Shown here piece by piece: positions 1 to 6,374 of a stretch of 7,341 nucleotides of DNA (position 1 is its first letter; every line of letters starts with the position of its first letter). Source of the DNA: Halococcaceae archaeon (GTDB lineage: Archaea > Halobacteriota > Halobacteria > Halobacteriales > Halalkalicoccaceae); NCBI GenBank assembly GCA_007129135.1, contig SKWB01000393.1:1-7341 (forward strand), written 5' to 3'. The position numbers and the translations under genes are program-made. The notes under the pieces were generated by a model, which saw nothing but the letters and a program-made list of their open reading frames with translations, did no database searches and was not told the DNA's origin.

Positions 1-83
1 CCGAGCAGGTAGAAGGGTAGGATCGAGGTCAGCTTCGCGACGTACGTCGAGAGCGCGGCGTCGATCGCGTCGGTGACCTTCAT
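1..83 (-). CDS. N-terminal fragment of an unidentified, possibly membrane, protein
   Basis: A leftward reading frame starts with ATG at 83 and runs open to the window edge, giving about 27 residues beginning MKVTDAIDAALSTYVAK and followed by LTSILPFYLLG. The last part is hydrophobic and may be the start of a first membrane segment. The start is supported by third-position G/C bias and by an AT-rich TATA-like element (GTTAAT on this strand) about 28 bases upstream, as expected for a leaderless haloarchaeal transcript. A GGAGG also lies 14 bases upstream of the ATG, which is rather far for a ribosome binding site. The fragment is too short for me to assign a family, and I infer no function. It is divergent from the MFS gene at 206. 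Confidence 0.6.
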   Translation of the reverse strand, partial: MKVTDAIDAALSTYVAKLTSILPFYLL

Positions 84-107
84 ACCCCAGGATCGAGCCT
101 CCTCGCG

Positions 108-115
108 CATTAACT
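108..115 (-). promoter_or_regulatory. TATA-like element for the leftward partial gene
   Basis: On the minus strand the sequence reads AGTTAATG, the most AT-rich point in the 122-base divergent gap 84-205. Its centre is about 28 bases upstream of the ATG at 83, close to the spacing expected for archaeal TBP sites and a leaderless message. No equally clear element is seen at the right distance for the rightward MFS gene; its nearest weak candidate is the T-rich stretch around 173-182. Spacing and composition are the only evidence. Confidence 0.4.
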
Positions 116-205
116 CTCCGTCGTGTCGGCGCACGAACCCTCGTCCCGAGCTCCCTCCGCTTCCGCTTTCCGTACGCTTTCCCCCTTACCCGGCCAACCG
201 GAGCC

Positions 206-1498
206 GTGGCATCGAACCGACTCGCGCGGTGGTGGGCTGAGCCGACGTCGCGGCGCTGGCTGCTGTTCGGGACGCTCGCGGCCGTCTTCCTCTCGGTCAA
301 CGTCTACCGGCTCTCGACGGCGGTGATCGCCGAGCCGTTGATGGCCGCGTTCGACACGACCGGCGCGCAGCTGGGAACGCTCCACGCCACGTTCTTCTAC
401 GTCTACGCGGTGATGCAGATCCCGACGGGGATCCTCGTCGACCGGGTGGGTCCCCGGAGAACGGCGGCGGTGGGGGCGCTGGTGATGAACGTCGGAGCGA
501 TCTGGTTCGCGCTCGCGGGAAGCTACCCGGGTGCGGTCGGTGCGCGCCTGCTGATCGGCCTCGGCGGGAGCGTGATCTTCGTCTCGATGCTCCGGTTCTG
601 TGCGAGCTGGTTCCGCGCCGAGGAGTTCGCGACGATGAGCGGGGTCTGCTTCGCCGTCGGTGGCCTCGGCGGCATCCTCGCGACGACCCCGTTCGCGCTC
701 GCGGTGGACGCCGCCGGCTGGCGCGAGACGCTCGTCGCGCTCGGCGTCCTCGGTCTCGTCGTCTCCGCTCTGACCTACACCCTCGTCCGGGACTCGCCCG
801 AACGGGCGGGGCTTCCCCCGATCGAAGGCGTTCCCGAACAGCCGAAGCTCACGCTCGCGGAGGTCCGGACGTTCACCGCGCGCGTGCTCGCCGACCGCTC
901 GACCTGGGTCGTCTCTATCCTGTTGTTCTGTACCGGGGGAGTGAACCTCACCCTGTTCGGGCTCTGGGGGATCCCGTACGTCGTCCAGACCTACGACACC
1001 ACCGTGACCGTCGCCTCGCTCGTCACGCTCCTCGGAGGCGTCGGCTCGGTGCTCGGTCCGCCGACGATCGGGTGGCTCTCGGACAGGGTCGACAGGCGGA
1101 CGGAGTTCATCGTGGGTGGCTGTCTCCTGTTCACGCTCGCGCTCGCGACCATCGCGCTGACCGGTGACCCTCCGCTGGCAGTCGTCGGGATCGTCTTCTT
1201 CGTCAACGGCGCGCTCCTGGGAACGTTCGTCCTCACCTACCCGATGGTGAAAGAGCGCCACGCGAGCCGTGCGAGCGGCATCTCGACCGGCTCGGTCAAC
1301 GGGGCGTCGTTTCTCGGTGCGGCGTTGCTCCCGACGGTCATGGGGCAGGCGCTCGACGCCTACTGGACGGGGGAGGTCGTCGGCGGCGCCCGGGTCTACA
1401 CCGCGACCGGCTACCGGCTCGCGTTCGCGATCGCCGCGCTCTGTGGACTGATCGCCGTCGGCTGTGCGCTCTGGCTCCACCGCGAGGAAACGAGGTAA
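206..1498 (+). CDS. Major facilitator superfamily (MFS) transporter, substrate unknown
   Basis: This is a 430-residue integral membrane protein, the usual MFS length, with about twelve hydrophobic segments in two halves. The first half spans about residues 18-195. A cytoplasmic loop rich in Pro and charged residues follows at about 196-230, then the second half. The classical MFS loop 2-3 signature is present as GILVDRVGPRRT (75-86), and its degenerate counterpart in the second half is GWLSDRVDRRTE (289-300). The segment GGLGGILATTPFALAV (152-167) resembles the Gly/Pro-rich fifth helix of the family. Such proteins move small solutes across the cytoplasmic membrane by proton or sodium symport or antiport, or as uniporters. 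I cannot assign a substrate. The start is GTG at 206; no in-frame start lies closely upstream and the next ATG would remove the first helix. The gene is monocistronic in this view: divergent from the partial gene and convergent with the amidotransferase. The long antisense frame over it is a codon-bias shadow. Confidence 0.93.
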   Translation: MASNRLARWWAEPTSRRWLLFGTLAAVFLSVNVYRLSTAVIAEPLMAAFDTTGAQLGTLHATFFYVYAVMQIPTGILVDRVGPRRTAAVGALVMNVGAIWFALAGSYPGAVGARLLIGLGGSVIFVSMLRFCASWFRAEEFATMSGVCFAVGGLGGILATTPFALAVDAAGWRETLVALGVLGLVVSALTYTLVRDSPERAGLPPIEGVPEQPKLTLAEVRTFTARVLADRSTWVVSILLFCTGGVNLTLFGLWGIPYVVQTYDTTVTVASLVTLLGGVGSVLGPPTIGWLSDRVDRRTEFIVGGCLLFTLALATIALTGDPPLAVVGIVFFVNGALLGTFVLTYPMVKERHASRASGISTGSVNGASFLGAALLPTVMGQALDAYWTGEVVGGARVYTATGYRLAFAIAALCGLIAVGCALWLHREETR

Positions 1499-1527
1499 CT
1501 CATAGGGATCATCGTAGGAACTCATAG
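1497..1527 (+). repeat. Two direct copies of AACTCATAG, 22 bases apart
   Basis: The 9-base word AACTCATAG occurs at 1497-1505 and again at 1519-1527, a period of 22 bases, which is roughly two helical turns. The first copy overlaps the last two bases of the transporter stop codon, and both overlap or flank the left arm of the inverted repeat at 1502. This could be a tandem protein-binding site, or the scar of a small duplication. Position alone does not decide. Confidence 0.6.
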
Positions 1528-1601
1528 CTCTCCGAGTGCGAATCGAACGACACCGGTGGTGTGTATAGCTAAGAGAGACGATCGGCTACGATGATCCCTA
1601 T
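1502..1601. repeat. 100-base inverted repeat element with perfect 16-base arms in a convergent gap
   Basis: The left arm ATAGGGATCATCGTAG (1502-1517) is the exact reverse complement of the right arm CTACGATGATCCCTAT (1586-1601), leaving a 68-base centre. The centre contains a further CTCTC/GAGAG pair (1528-1532 with 1573-1577) and an 8-base palindrome CACCGGTG (1551-1558), so the whole stretch could fold as a long interrupted stem. The element starts 3 bases after the transporter stop codon and its last base is the first base of the amidotransferase stop triplet, so it fills the gap between two convergent genes. It could be a bidirectional 3'-end or terminator structure, or a small non-autonomous (MITE-like) element with terminal inverted repeats. 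No target-site duplication is evident, and there is no long T-run. The repeat is directly visible; its role is inferred. Confidence 0.85.
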
Positions 1602-2254
1602 CAGACCCGCTGTCCCGCCCGTTCGCGGACGATCCGCAGGAAGTTCTCGGCCAGCTCCGTGCTGTTCAGCTCCTCGATCCCCTCCAGCGAGTCCCAGCCC
1701 TCGCCCGCCGCGACCGTCTCACGGAACCGCTCGGTACACTCGGGGTGGAACTGTACCGTCCAGACCGGTGCCTCCCGGTGACGGGTCCCGAACGCCTCGT
1801 AGCCCTCGACCGAGGCGATCAGCTCCATTCCCTCGCCCGACTCGACCACCCAGTCACCGTGGACGGCAGCGACGTGGGGCGAGATCCCGTCGAAGATCGG
1901 GTCCTCGGCGAACTCGGCTTCGACGATGGCGTTTCGTATCCCTCGGTGTTCGACCCTCCCTCCCAACGCGGCGTTCACGTTCTGGTGGCCGAAACAGACG
2001 CCGAGGGTCGGTATCTCCGCCTCGACCAGCTCCCGGATCCACGCCTGCTGGTCGACGATCCACGGCCGGTCGTCGGCCTCGTAGACCCCGGCGGTCGAGC
2101 CGGTGATCACGACCCCGTCCGGATCGATTTCGGCGAGATCGGGTCGGCCCTCGTGGGGATAGCGCCACTCGATCCGGTCGGGGAACAGATTCGCCAGCTC
2201 CTCCTCGTGGTAGGTCCTCTCCGGGTTGTGCTCGTTGCGCACGACGAGGATCAT
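1601..2254 (-). CDS. Stand-alone class I (type 1) glutamine amidotransferase
   Basis: From the ATG at 2254 the protein has 217 residues and consists of a single class I glutamine amidotransferase domain of the GuaA-like COG0518 type. The nucleophile elbow GVCFGHQ carries the catalytic Cys (residue 87), and the second motif QFHPE carries the other two triad residues, His170 and Glu172. ITGSTAGVYEADDRPW near residues 50-65 matches the loop that helps form the glutaminase site. These enzymes release ammonia from glutamine (or hydrolyse a gamma-glutamyl amide) in the cytoplasm. No synthetase domain is fused and none lies next to it, so the acceptor is unknown. It is likely a paralogue rather than the GMP synthase subunit. 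A GTG at 2272 would add six residues (MARTRG). I prefer ATG 2254 because an ATTATT element lies about 25 bases upstream and the protein then begins MILVV, the first core strand. The gene follows the propeller lipoprotein on the same strand after 63 bases. Confidence 0.9.
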   Translation of the reverse strand: MILVVRNEHNPERTYHEEELANLFPDRIEWRYPHEGRPDLAEIDPDGVVITGSTAGVYEADDRPWIVDQQAWIRELVEAEIPTLGVCFGHQNVNAALGGRVEHRGIRNAIVEAEFAEDPIFDGISPHVAAVHGDWVVESGEGMELIASVEGYEAFGTRHREAPVWTVQFHPECTERFRETVAAGEGWDSLEGIEELNSTELAENFLRIVRERAGQRV

Positions 2255-2276
2255 ACCACGAGTTCTCGCCACACCG

Positions 2277-2282
2277 AATAAT
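2277..2282 (-). promoter_or_regulatory. TATA-like box of the amidotransferase gene
   Basis: The minus strand reads ATTATT here, centred about 25 bases upstream of the ATG at 2254, in a locally AT-rich patch of an otherwise GC-rich gap. The spacing fits transcription starting at or next to the ATG (leaderless), and it argues against the upstream GTG at 2272, which would lie only about 8 bases from the box. It suggests that the gene is transcribed separately from the lipoprotein upstream, although read-through is not excluded. Confidence 0.55.
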
Positions 2283-2317
2283 GGCTGTCGGTGACCCGTT
2301 CGGCCCGGACCCCGGAC

Positions 2318-3628
2318 TCAGCCGTAGGCCAGCACGTCGCCGTTCCCGGTCCCGACGTAGACCCGGTCGCCTACGAGAACGACCTCCCGGGGGTTCGGCC
2401 GGAAGCCGTTCGCCTCGACCTCCGTCACCCACCGCTCCTCGCCGTCGAGGCCGTACGCGCCGATCGCCCGGTGCCGCGGGCCGACGCGGCCTCCGGAGAG
2501 TACCAGGCTGTCTCCACCCGCCGTGACGGCTCGGCCGTCCCACGGCGTCTCGGCCAGTGTGTCGACGCTTCCCCCGTCCGGATCGATCGCCAGCAGCTCG
2601 CCGCCGACCTCCTCGGTCTGCTCCTCGTCGTCGCGAGCGACGTAGATGTAGAGGGTCCCGTCGGCGAACACCACGTCGCCGAACGGTTCGCCGGAGGTGA
2701 CCTCCCACTCGACGCCTCCCTCCTCGGTATCGAACGCCGTCAGCGCGTGCTCTTCGGGTTCGTCGTCCTCGTTCGCGCCGACGACGTCGAACTCCGGGAG
2801 AACGACGAGCCCCTCGCCGACTACGGGCCTCGCACACGACATCCGTTCGCGGTCGAGCCAGCGCTCTCCCACGCCCTCCGTGTCGGGGCCGAACGCACCG
2901 GCCCAGCCCGTTCCGCCGGCGACGAGGCCGTCGTCCTCGAGACCGAGGAAGGTGTTCTCGGGGGCGTACACCGATCCGTCGGTGTACGGGTTGTCGTCGT
3001 CGGGCTCGGGTTGGGCGAGCTCCCACCGGGTCGAGCCGTCGTCGGCGTCGAGCGCCGTCACCGCGTGTTCGGTGGGGGAGGCCCGGCCGACGTAGACCTC
3101 GCGCTCGCTCGCGGTCAGGTGGATCGCCCGCTCGGGATCCTCGCCGAAGAAGCCGAGGATACCGTCATCGTACCCGGCGTACCAGCGTTCCTCGCCGGTC
3201 TCGAGCTCGTGGGCCGCGACGTCGCTCCTCCCCATCGCGTAGACGAGGCCGTCGCCGATCGCGAGCTCGTAGGCCTGGAACTCGACCCGCCAGCGTTCCT
3301 CGCCGGTCTCGGCGTCGAGCGCGACCAGCTCGTTCCCGGCGGCGACGACGGCCCCATCGGCGACGACGAGCGACGCGATGGCCCCGCCGGACGGCGGTCC
3401 GGGTGGGTCCTCGAACGTGTTCCACTCCCAGCGGCGCTCCGGTTCGGACTCGGGCGGCGATGCGTGGCGGTTCCAGCGGGTGTTCCGTTGGCAGTAGTCG
3501 GGAAACGGCCAGCTCCCCGAACCGGGCAGCTCGTGATCGAACGCCGGTTCGTCGTCGCCGAGACAGCCGGCGAGCGCGACCGTTCCGAACCCGGCGCAGG
3601 CTCCGAGGACCGCACGACGGGAGGGCAC
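2318..3628 (-). CDS. Tat-exported PQQ-type beta-propeller lipoprotein
   Basis: This is a 436-residue secreted protein. The N-terminus PSRRAVLG is a twin-arginine signal, followed by a hydrophobic stretch and a lipobox LAGC with the lipidated Cys at 22, so the folded protein is expected to be anchored on the outer face of the membrane. A linker rich in charged residues and Pro follows. From about residue 65 the chain is a series of PQQ-like propeller repeats. The clearest are LVALDAETGEERW (101-113), ELETGEERW (141-149), VTALDADDGSTRW (190-202), LTAFDTEEGGVEW (296-308), LLAIDPDGGSVD (345-356) and IGAYGLDGEERW (389-400). The C-terminal VYVGTGNGDVLAYG could pair with the N-terminal ERRWEWN to close a split blade, giving about eight blades. 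Cofactor binding cannot be read from the sequence; many haloarchaeal members are probably binding or scaffold proteins without PQQ. The GTG start at 3628 is set by the signal peptide and a TATA box 26 bases upstream. Confidence 0.92.
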   Translation of the reverse strand: MPSRRAVLGACAGFGTVALAGCLGDDEPAFDHELPGSGSWPFPDYCQRNTRWNRHASPPESEPERRWEWNTFEDPPGPPSGGAIASLVVADGAVVAAGNELVALDAETGEERWRVEFQAYELAIGDGLVYAMGRSDVAAHELETGEERWYAGYDDGILGFFGEDPERAIHLTASEREVYVGRASPTEHAVTALDADDGSTRWELAQPEPDDDNPYTDGSVYAPENTFLGLEDDGLVAGGTGWAGAFGPDTEGVGERWLDRERMSCARPVVGEGLVVLPEFDVVGANEDDEPEEHALTAFDTEEGGVEWEVTSGEPFGDVVFADGTLYIYVARDDEEQTEEVGGELLAIDPDGGSVDTLAETPWDGRAVTAGGDSLVLSGGRVGPRHRAIGAYGLDGEERWVTEVEANGFRPNPREVVLVGDRVYVGTGNGDVLAYG

Positions 3629-3647
3629 GACGACGTGTTCCCCTCAG

Positions 3648-3657
3648 ATAATTATAA
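3648..3657 (-). promoter_or_regulatory. Strong TATA box of the propeller lipoprotein gene
   Basis: The minus strand reads TTATAATTAT, a near-ideal archaeal TATA element in a GC-rich background. The TTATAA core is centred about 26 bases upstream of the GTG start at 3628. That places transcription initiation at or next to the first base of the coding region, so the message is probably leaderless with a GTG start. The GTGAGGG motif cluster begins a few bases upstream of it. Confidence 0.8.
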
Positions 3658-3661
3658 GCGT

Positions 3662-3705
3662 TCCCTCACGGTTCGGGCCCGGTGAGGGAGTCGACCCGGT
3701 GAGGG
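3662..3705. repeat. GTGAGGG motif cluster (one inverted, two direct copies) in the lipoprotein-uvrB control region
   Basis: TCCCTCAC (3662-3669) and GTGAGGGA (3682-3689) form a perfect 8-base inverted repeat with a 12-base spacer. The 11-base word CCCGGTGAGGG at 3678-3688 is repeated exactly at 3695-3705, a 17-base period. The GTGAGGG core therefore occurs three times in 44 bases. The inverted pair starts a few bases upstream of the lipoprotein TATA box, where archaeal regulators often bind, so it could be an operator for that gene, or for uvrB on the far side (about 155 bases away). The copies are visible; the regulatory role is inferred. Confidence 0.55.
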
Positions 3706-3858
3706 TGGAACGCGAGCCGCTCGACCGGATCGGAATACCTCTCACACCGATCGAAATGCCGTCATCGGACCGACTCGCCGAGTGTCCCCGGCGGAACTGG
3801 GGTTCACTTCCGGCCCGCATGCGAGCGGGTAAAGGTCCTCGAACCCCTCTCGCGTTCA
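3706..3858 (+). promoter_or_regulatory. uvrB upstream region with a short hairpin and weak TATA-like element
   Basis: I see no convincing gene between the GTGAGGG cluster and uvrB. A weak TATA-like GGTAAAG (3828-3834) is centred about 28 bases before the uvrB ATG, which would suit a leaderless transcript, and no Shine-Dalgarno sequence precedes the ATG. Directly upstream of it, CCCGC (3814-3818) and GCGGG (3825-3829) form a short inverted repeat that contains the palindrome CGCATGCG (3816-3823), overlapping the place expected for the BRE. The element is much weaker than the lipoprotein's TATA box, suggesting modest basal uvrB expression. Confidence 0.35.
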
Positions 3859-5913
3859 ATGAGCGACACCCAGGGACCGCTCCAGCCGGACAGGCCGGAG
3901 GCCGCGAAACCGTTCCGCGTCGACGCGCCGTTCGAGCCCGCCGGCGACCAGCCCGAGGCGATCGAGGCGCTCGTCTCCGGCTACGAGTCGGGGATGGACC
4001 GCCAGACGCTCCTCGGCGTGACGGGCTCGGGCAAGACGAACACCGTCTCCTGGGTCGTCGAGGGGATCCAGCAGCCGACGCTGGTCCTCGCGCACAACAA
4101 GACGCTCGCCGCACAGCTCTACGAGGAGTTCCGGAACCTCTTTCCCGACAACGCCGTCGAGTACTTCGTCTCCTACTACGACTACTACCAGCTCGAGGCG
4201 TACGTCGAACAGACCGACACCTACATCGACAAGGACGCCTCGATCAACGACGAGATCGATCGGCTGCGACACAGCGCGACGCGCTCGCTGCTCACCCGGG
4301 AGGACGTGATCGTCGTCGCATCGGTCTCGGCGATCTACGGCCTCGGTGACCCCGCGAACTACGAGGGAATGGCGATGCGACTCGAGGTCGGCGAGGAGAT
4401 CGGTCGCGACGAGCTGCTGAAACGGCTCGTCGACCTGAACTACGAGCGAAACGACGTCGACTTCTCGCAGGGGACGTTCCGCGTTCGGGGCGACACGGTC
4501 GAGGTCTTCCCGATGTACGGCCGCTACGCCGTCCGGATCGAACTCTGGGGCGACGAGATCGACCGGATGGTCAAACTCGACCCGCTCGAGGGCGAGGTCA
4601 AAAGCGAGGAGCCCGCCGTGCTCGTCCACCCGGCACAGCACTACTCGATCCCGGAAGAGCGGATGGAGCGGGCGATCGAGGAGATCGAGGAGGACCTGGA
4701 GAAACGGATCCGCTACTTCGAGCGCAACGGCGACCTCGTCGCCGCCCAGCGGATCGAAGAGCGCACCCGCTTCGACATCGAGATGATGCGCGAGGCGGGC
4801 TACTGCTCCGGGATCGAGAACTACTCGGTCTATCTCGCCGACCGCGAACCCGGCGACCGCCCCTACACCCTGCTCGACTACTTCCCCGAGGGCTTTCTCA
4901 CCGTCATCGACGAGTCCCACGTGACGATCCCCCAGATCAAAGGCCAGTTCGCGGGTGACAAGTCCCGGAAGGACTCGCTCGTCGGGAACGGCTTCCGGCT
5001 CCCGACGGCGTACGACAACCGCCCGCTCACGTTCGAGGAGTTCGACGAGCGCGTCGACCGCACGCTCTACGTGAGCGCCACCCCCGGCGAGTACGAACGC
5101 GAGCGCTCGGGGCAGGTCGTCGAACAGATCGTCCGGCCGACCCACCTGGTCGACCCGAGGGTCGAGGTCACGGACGTCGACGGCCAGCTGGACGACCTGA
5201 TGGCCCGGATCGCCGAGCGCACGGAACGCGACGAACGGGTGCTCGTCACGACGCTCACGAAACGGATGGCCGAGGACCTCACGGAGTACCTGGGCGACGC
5301 TGGCGTCGCCGTCGAGTACATGCACGACGAGACCGACACGCTCGAACGCCACGAGCTGGTCAGGGGGCTCCGCCTCGGCGAGTTCGACGTCCTGGTGGGG
5401 ATCAACCTCCTGCGGGAGGGCCTCGACATCCCGGAGGTCTCGCTGGTCGCGATCCTCGACGCCGACCAGACCGGCTTCCTCCGCTCCCGGACGACGCTGA
5501 TCCAGACGATGGGACGGGCGGCGCGGAACGTCAACGGCGAGGTGGTGCTCTACGCGGAGGAGACCACCGACGCGATGGCCGAGGCGATCGAGGAGACGAA
5601 CCGCCGCCGCGAGATCCAGCGCGTGTTCAACGAGGAACACGGGCTCACCCCGACGACGATCGAGAAGGCCGTCGCCGAGACGAACCTCCCCGGCTCGAAG
5701 ACCGACACTGGCGGGATCGCCCGCGAGAAACCCTCGGATCGGGAGGAGGCGATGGCGCAGGTCGACGCGCTGCGCGAGCGGATGGAGGAGGCCGCCTCGA
5801 ACCTCGAGTTCGAACTCGCGGCGGACATCAGGGACCGGATCCGAGAGCTCGAAGTCGAGTACGACGTCGCGCCCGAGGAGGGCGTCGTCCCCGAACCGCG
5901 CGGCGAGTACTGA
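3859..5913 (+). CDS. uvrB: UvrABC excinuclease subunit B
   Basis: This 684-residue protein matches bacterial UvrB end to end. UvrB receives damaged DNA from UvrA, verifies the lesion by threading one strand behind its beta-hairpin, and recruits UvrC for dual incision in nucleotide excision repair. Visible motifs are Walker A GVTGSGKT (53-60), the damage-probing hairpin beginning [10 protein letters not shown] (102-111), [14 protein letters not shown] before the UvrA-binding domain, [10 protein letters not shown], Walker B-like DESH (351-354), SATPG (406-410), [22 protein letters not shown] (514-523) and the arginine-finger motif QTMGRAARN (549-557). A C-terminal UVR helical hairpin (about 629-665, [14 protein letters not shown]) is present for UvrC and UvrA contact. 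Length is normal and the frame is intact. One oddity is Leu112 where the family has Pro (QPEAY). The ATG at 3859 is favoured by the weak TATA-like site upstream and by a normal N-terminal extension before [14 protein letters not shown]. Haloarchaeal uvrABC is generally held to come from bacteria by transfer. uvrA and uvrC are not in this window. Confidence 0.98.
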   Translation: MSDTQGPLQPDRPEAAKPFRVDAPFEPAGDQPEAIEALVSGYESGMDRQTLLGVTGSGKTNTVSWVVEGIQQPTLVLAHNKTLAAQLYEEFRNLFPDNAVEYFVSYYDYYQLEAYVEQTDTYIDKDASINDEIDRLRHSATRSLLTREDVIVVASVSAIYGLGDPANYEGMAMRLEVGEEIGRDELLKRLVDLNYERNDVDFSQGTFRVRGDTVEVFPMYGRYAVRIELWGDEIDRMVKLDPLEGEVKSEEPAVLVHPAQHYSIPEERMERAIEEIEEDLEKRIRYFERNGDLVAAQRIEERTRFDIEMMREAGYCSGIENYSVYLADREPGDRPYTLLDYFPEGFLTVIDESHVTIPQIKGQFAGDKSRKDSLVGNGFRLPTAYDNRPLTFEEFDERVDRTLYVSATPGEYERERSGQVVEQIVRPTHLVDPRVEVTDVDGQLDDLMARIAERTERDERVLVTTLTKRMAEDLTEYLGDAGVAVEYMHDETDTLERHELVRGLRLGEFDVLVGINLLREGLDIPEVSLVAILDADQTGFLRSRTTLIQTMGRAARNVNGEVVLYAEETTDAMAEAIEETNRRREIQRVFNEEHGLTPTTIEKAVAETNLPGSKTDTGGIAREKPSDREEAMAQVDALRERMEEAASNLEFELAADIRDRIRELEVEYDVAPEEGVVPEPRGEY

Positions 5914-5918
5914 GTCCC

Positions 5919-6332
5919 TTACGGTCGGTCGGGGTTCCAGGCGTGCACCAGGAGCGGATAGTCGCTCTCGACGTCGGTCGAGAGGATCCGGTCGGGCTCC
6001 TCGAAGAGCCACCGGAGAAAGCGCTCGCCCTTCGTCGCCGCGTGATCCGAGCCGACGAACGCCTCGTAGACGTAGCCGACGTCCTCGGCCTCCATATACC
6101 AGAGCAGCGAGAGCCGGTCGCCGCTTCGATCCAGAAACGCCGACTCGGTGTACATCCCCTCCTCGCGGAGCACCGGCTCGACGCTCTCGTTGAGTAGCCG
6201 TCGGAGTCCGCGGCCGAGGACGCCGCCCCGGCGGATGATCGCCTGCTCGAGGAGGAACACCCGGACGAGCGCTTCGGCGACCAGCCGCTGGAGCCCCGAT
6301 CTGACCGTCAGCCGTAACAGCACGACCTCCAT
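5919..6332 (-). CDS. Small DUF6176-like protein of unknown function
   Basis: This is a 137-residue soluble protein starting with ATG at 6332. It opens with a short strand, MEVVLLRLTVRSG, then long amphipathic helices to about residue 57. The segment LREEGMYTESAFLDRSG (55-71), then LSLLWYMEAEDVGYVYEAF (74-92) and SDHAATKGERFL (95-106), recalls the haloarchaeal DUF6176 pattern: an acidic helix, E.V/M.Y.E.AFL, a WYMEAED strand-turn, and a conserved His in the following helix. The assignment is from memory of the family pattern and is tentative. The fold is plausibly a ferredoxin-like alpha/beta sandwich of the dimeric alpha-beta barrel kind. No catalytic motif is evident and no function is known. 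The gene lies 42 bases downstream of the SPFH gene on the same strand and may share its transcript, though a TATA-like patch (6356-6367) could drive it separately. Its stop is 5 bases from the uvrB stop on the other strand. Confidence 0.8.
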   Translation of the reverse strand: MEVVLLRLTVRSGLQRLVAEALVRVFLLEQAIIRRGGVLGRGLRRLLNESVEPVLREEGMYTESAFLDRSGDRLSLLWYMEAEDVGYVYEAFVGSDHAATKGERFLRWLFEEPDRILSTDVESDYPLLVHAWNPDRP

Positions 6333-6355
6333 GCCTCACCCCACCGACGGGAGCG

Positions 6356-6367
6356 AAGAATAGCTTA
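6356..6367 (-). promoter_or_regulatory. Possible TATA-like element before the DUF6176-like gene
   Basis: The minus strand reads TAAGCTATTCTT, the only AT-rich patch in the 42-base gap between the SPFH stop and the ATG at 6332. Its centre is about 28-29 bases from the ATG, so a leaderless start is possible. A GGGGTGAGG just before the ATG resembles a Shine-Dalgarno but ends one base from it, too close to work well. Co-transcription with the SPFH gene remains equally likely. Confidence 0.35.
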
Positions 6368-6374
6368 CGGCGCG

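Noticed and set aside
110..1525. 471-residue leftward open frame antisense to the MFS gene
   Set aside because: Composition is dominated by Arg, Asp, Glu and Pro with no recognisable motif. It mirrors the codon bias of the real membrane-protein gene on the other strand.
1499..1600. Intrinsic (rho-independent type) terminator for the MFS gene
   Set aside because: The inverted repeat is long, but the loop is 68 bases and no T-run follows on either strand, so I record it as a repeat of unknown role rather than a terminator.
2255..2272. GTG at 2272 as the amidotransferase start
   Set aside because: It would sit only about 8 bases from the likely TATA element and adds MARTRG before the first core strand. 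ATG 2254 fits better, but the longer form is not excluded.
1854..3026. 390-residue leftward frame overlapping both the lipoprotein and the amidotransferase
   Set aside because: It is very Arg-rich, out of frame with two well-supported genes, and motif-free: a reading-frame shadow.
2291..3685. 464-residue rightward open frame antisense to the propeller lipoprotein
   Set aside because: The minus-strand protein has a Tat signal, lipobox, propeller repeats and a well-placed TATA box. The antisense frame has none of these and no promoter.
3756..3858. Possible small gene starting at the ATG at 3756, upstream of uvrB
   Set aside because: The frame runs on into uvrB in a different phase with Arg/Pro-rich shadow composition, and the only nearby AT-rich patch (GGAATACC, around 3735) is poorly spaced.
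3856..6339. 827-residue leftward open frame antisense to uvrB and through the DUF6176-like gene
   Set aside because: uvrB is unmistakable on the plus strand. Long antisense frames are usual in high-GC haloarchaeal genes, and the predicted protein is low-complexity Val/Leu/Asp/Arg without family motifs.
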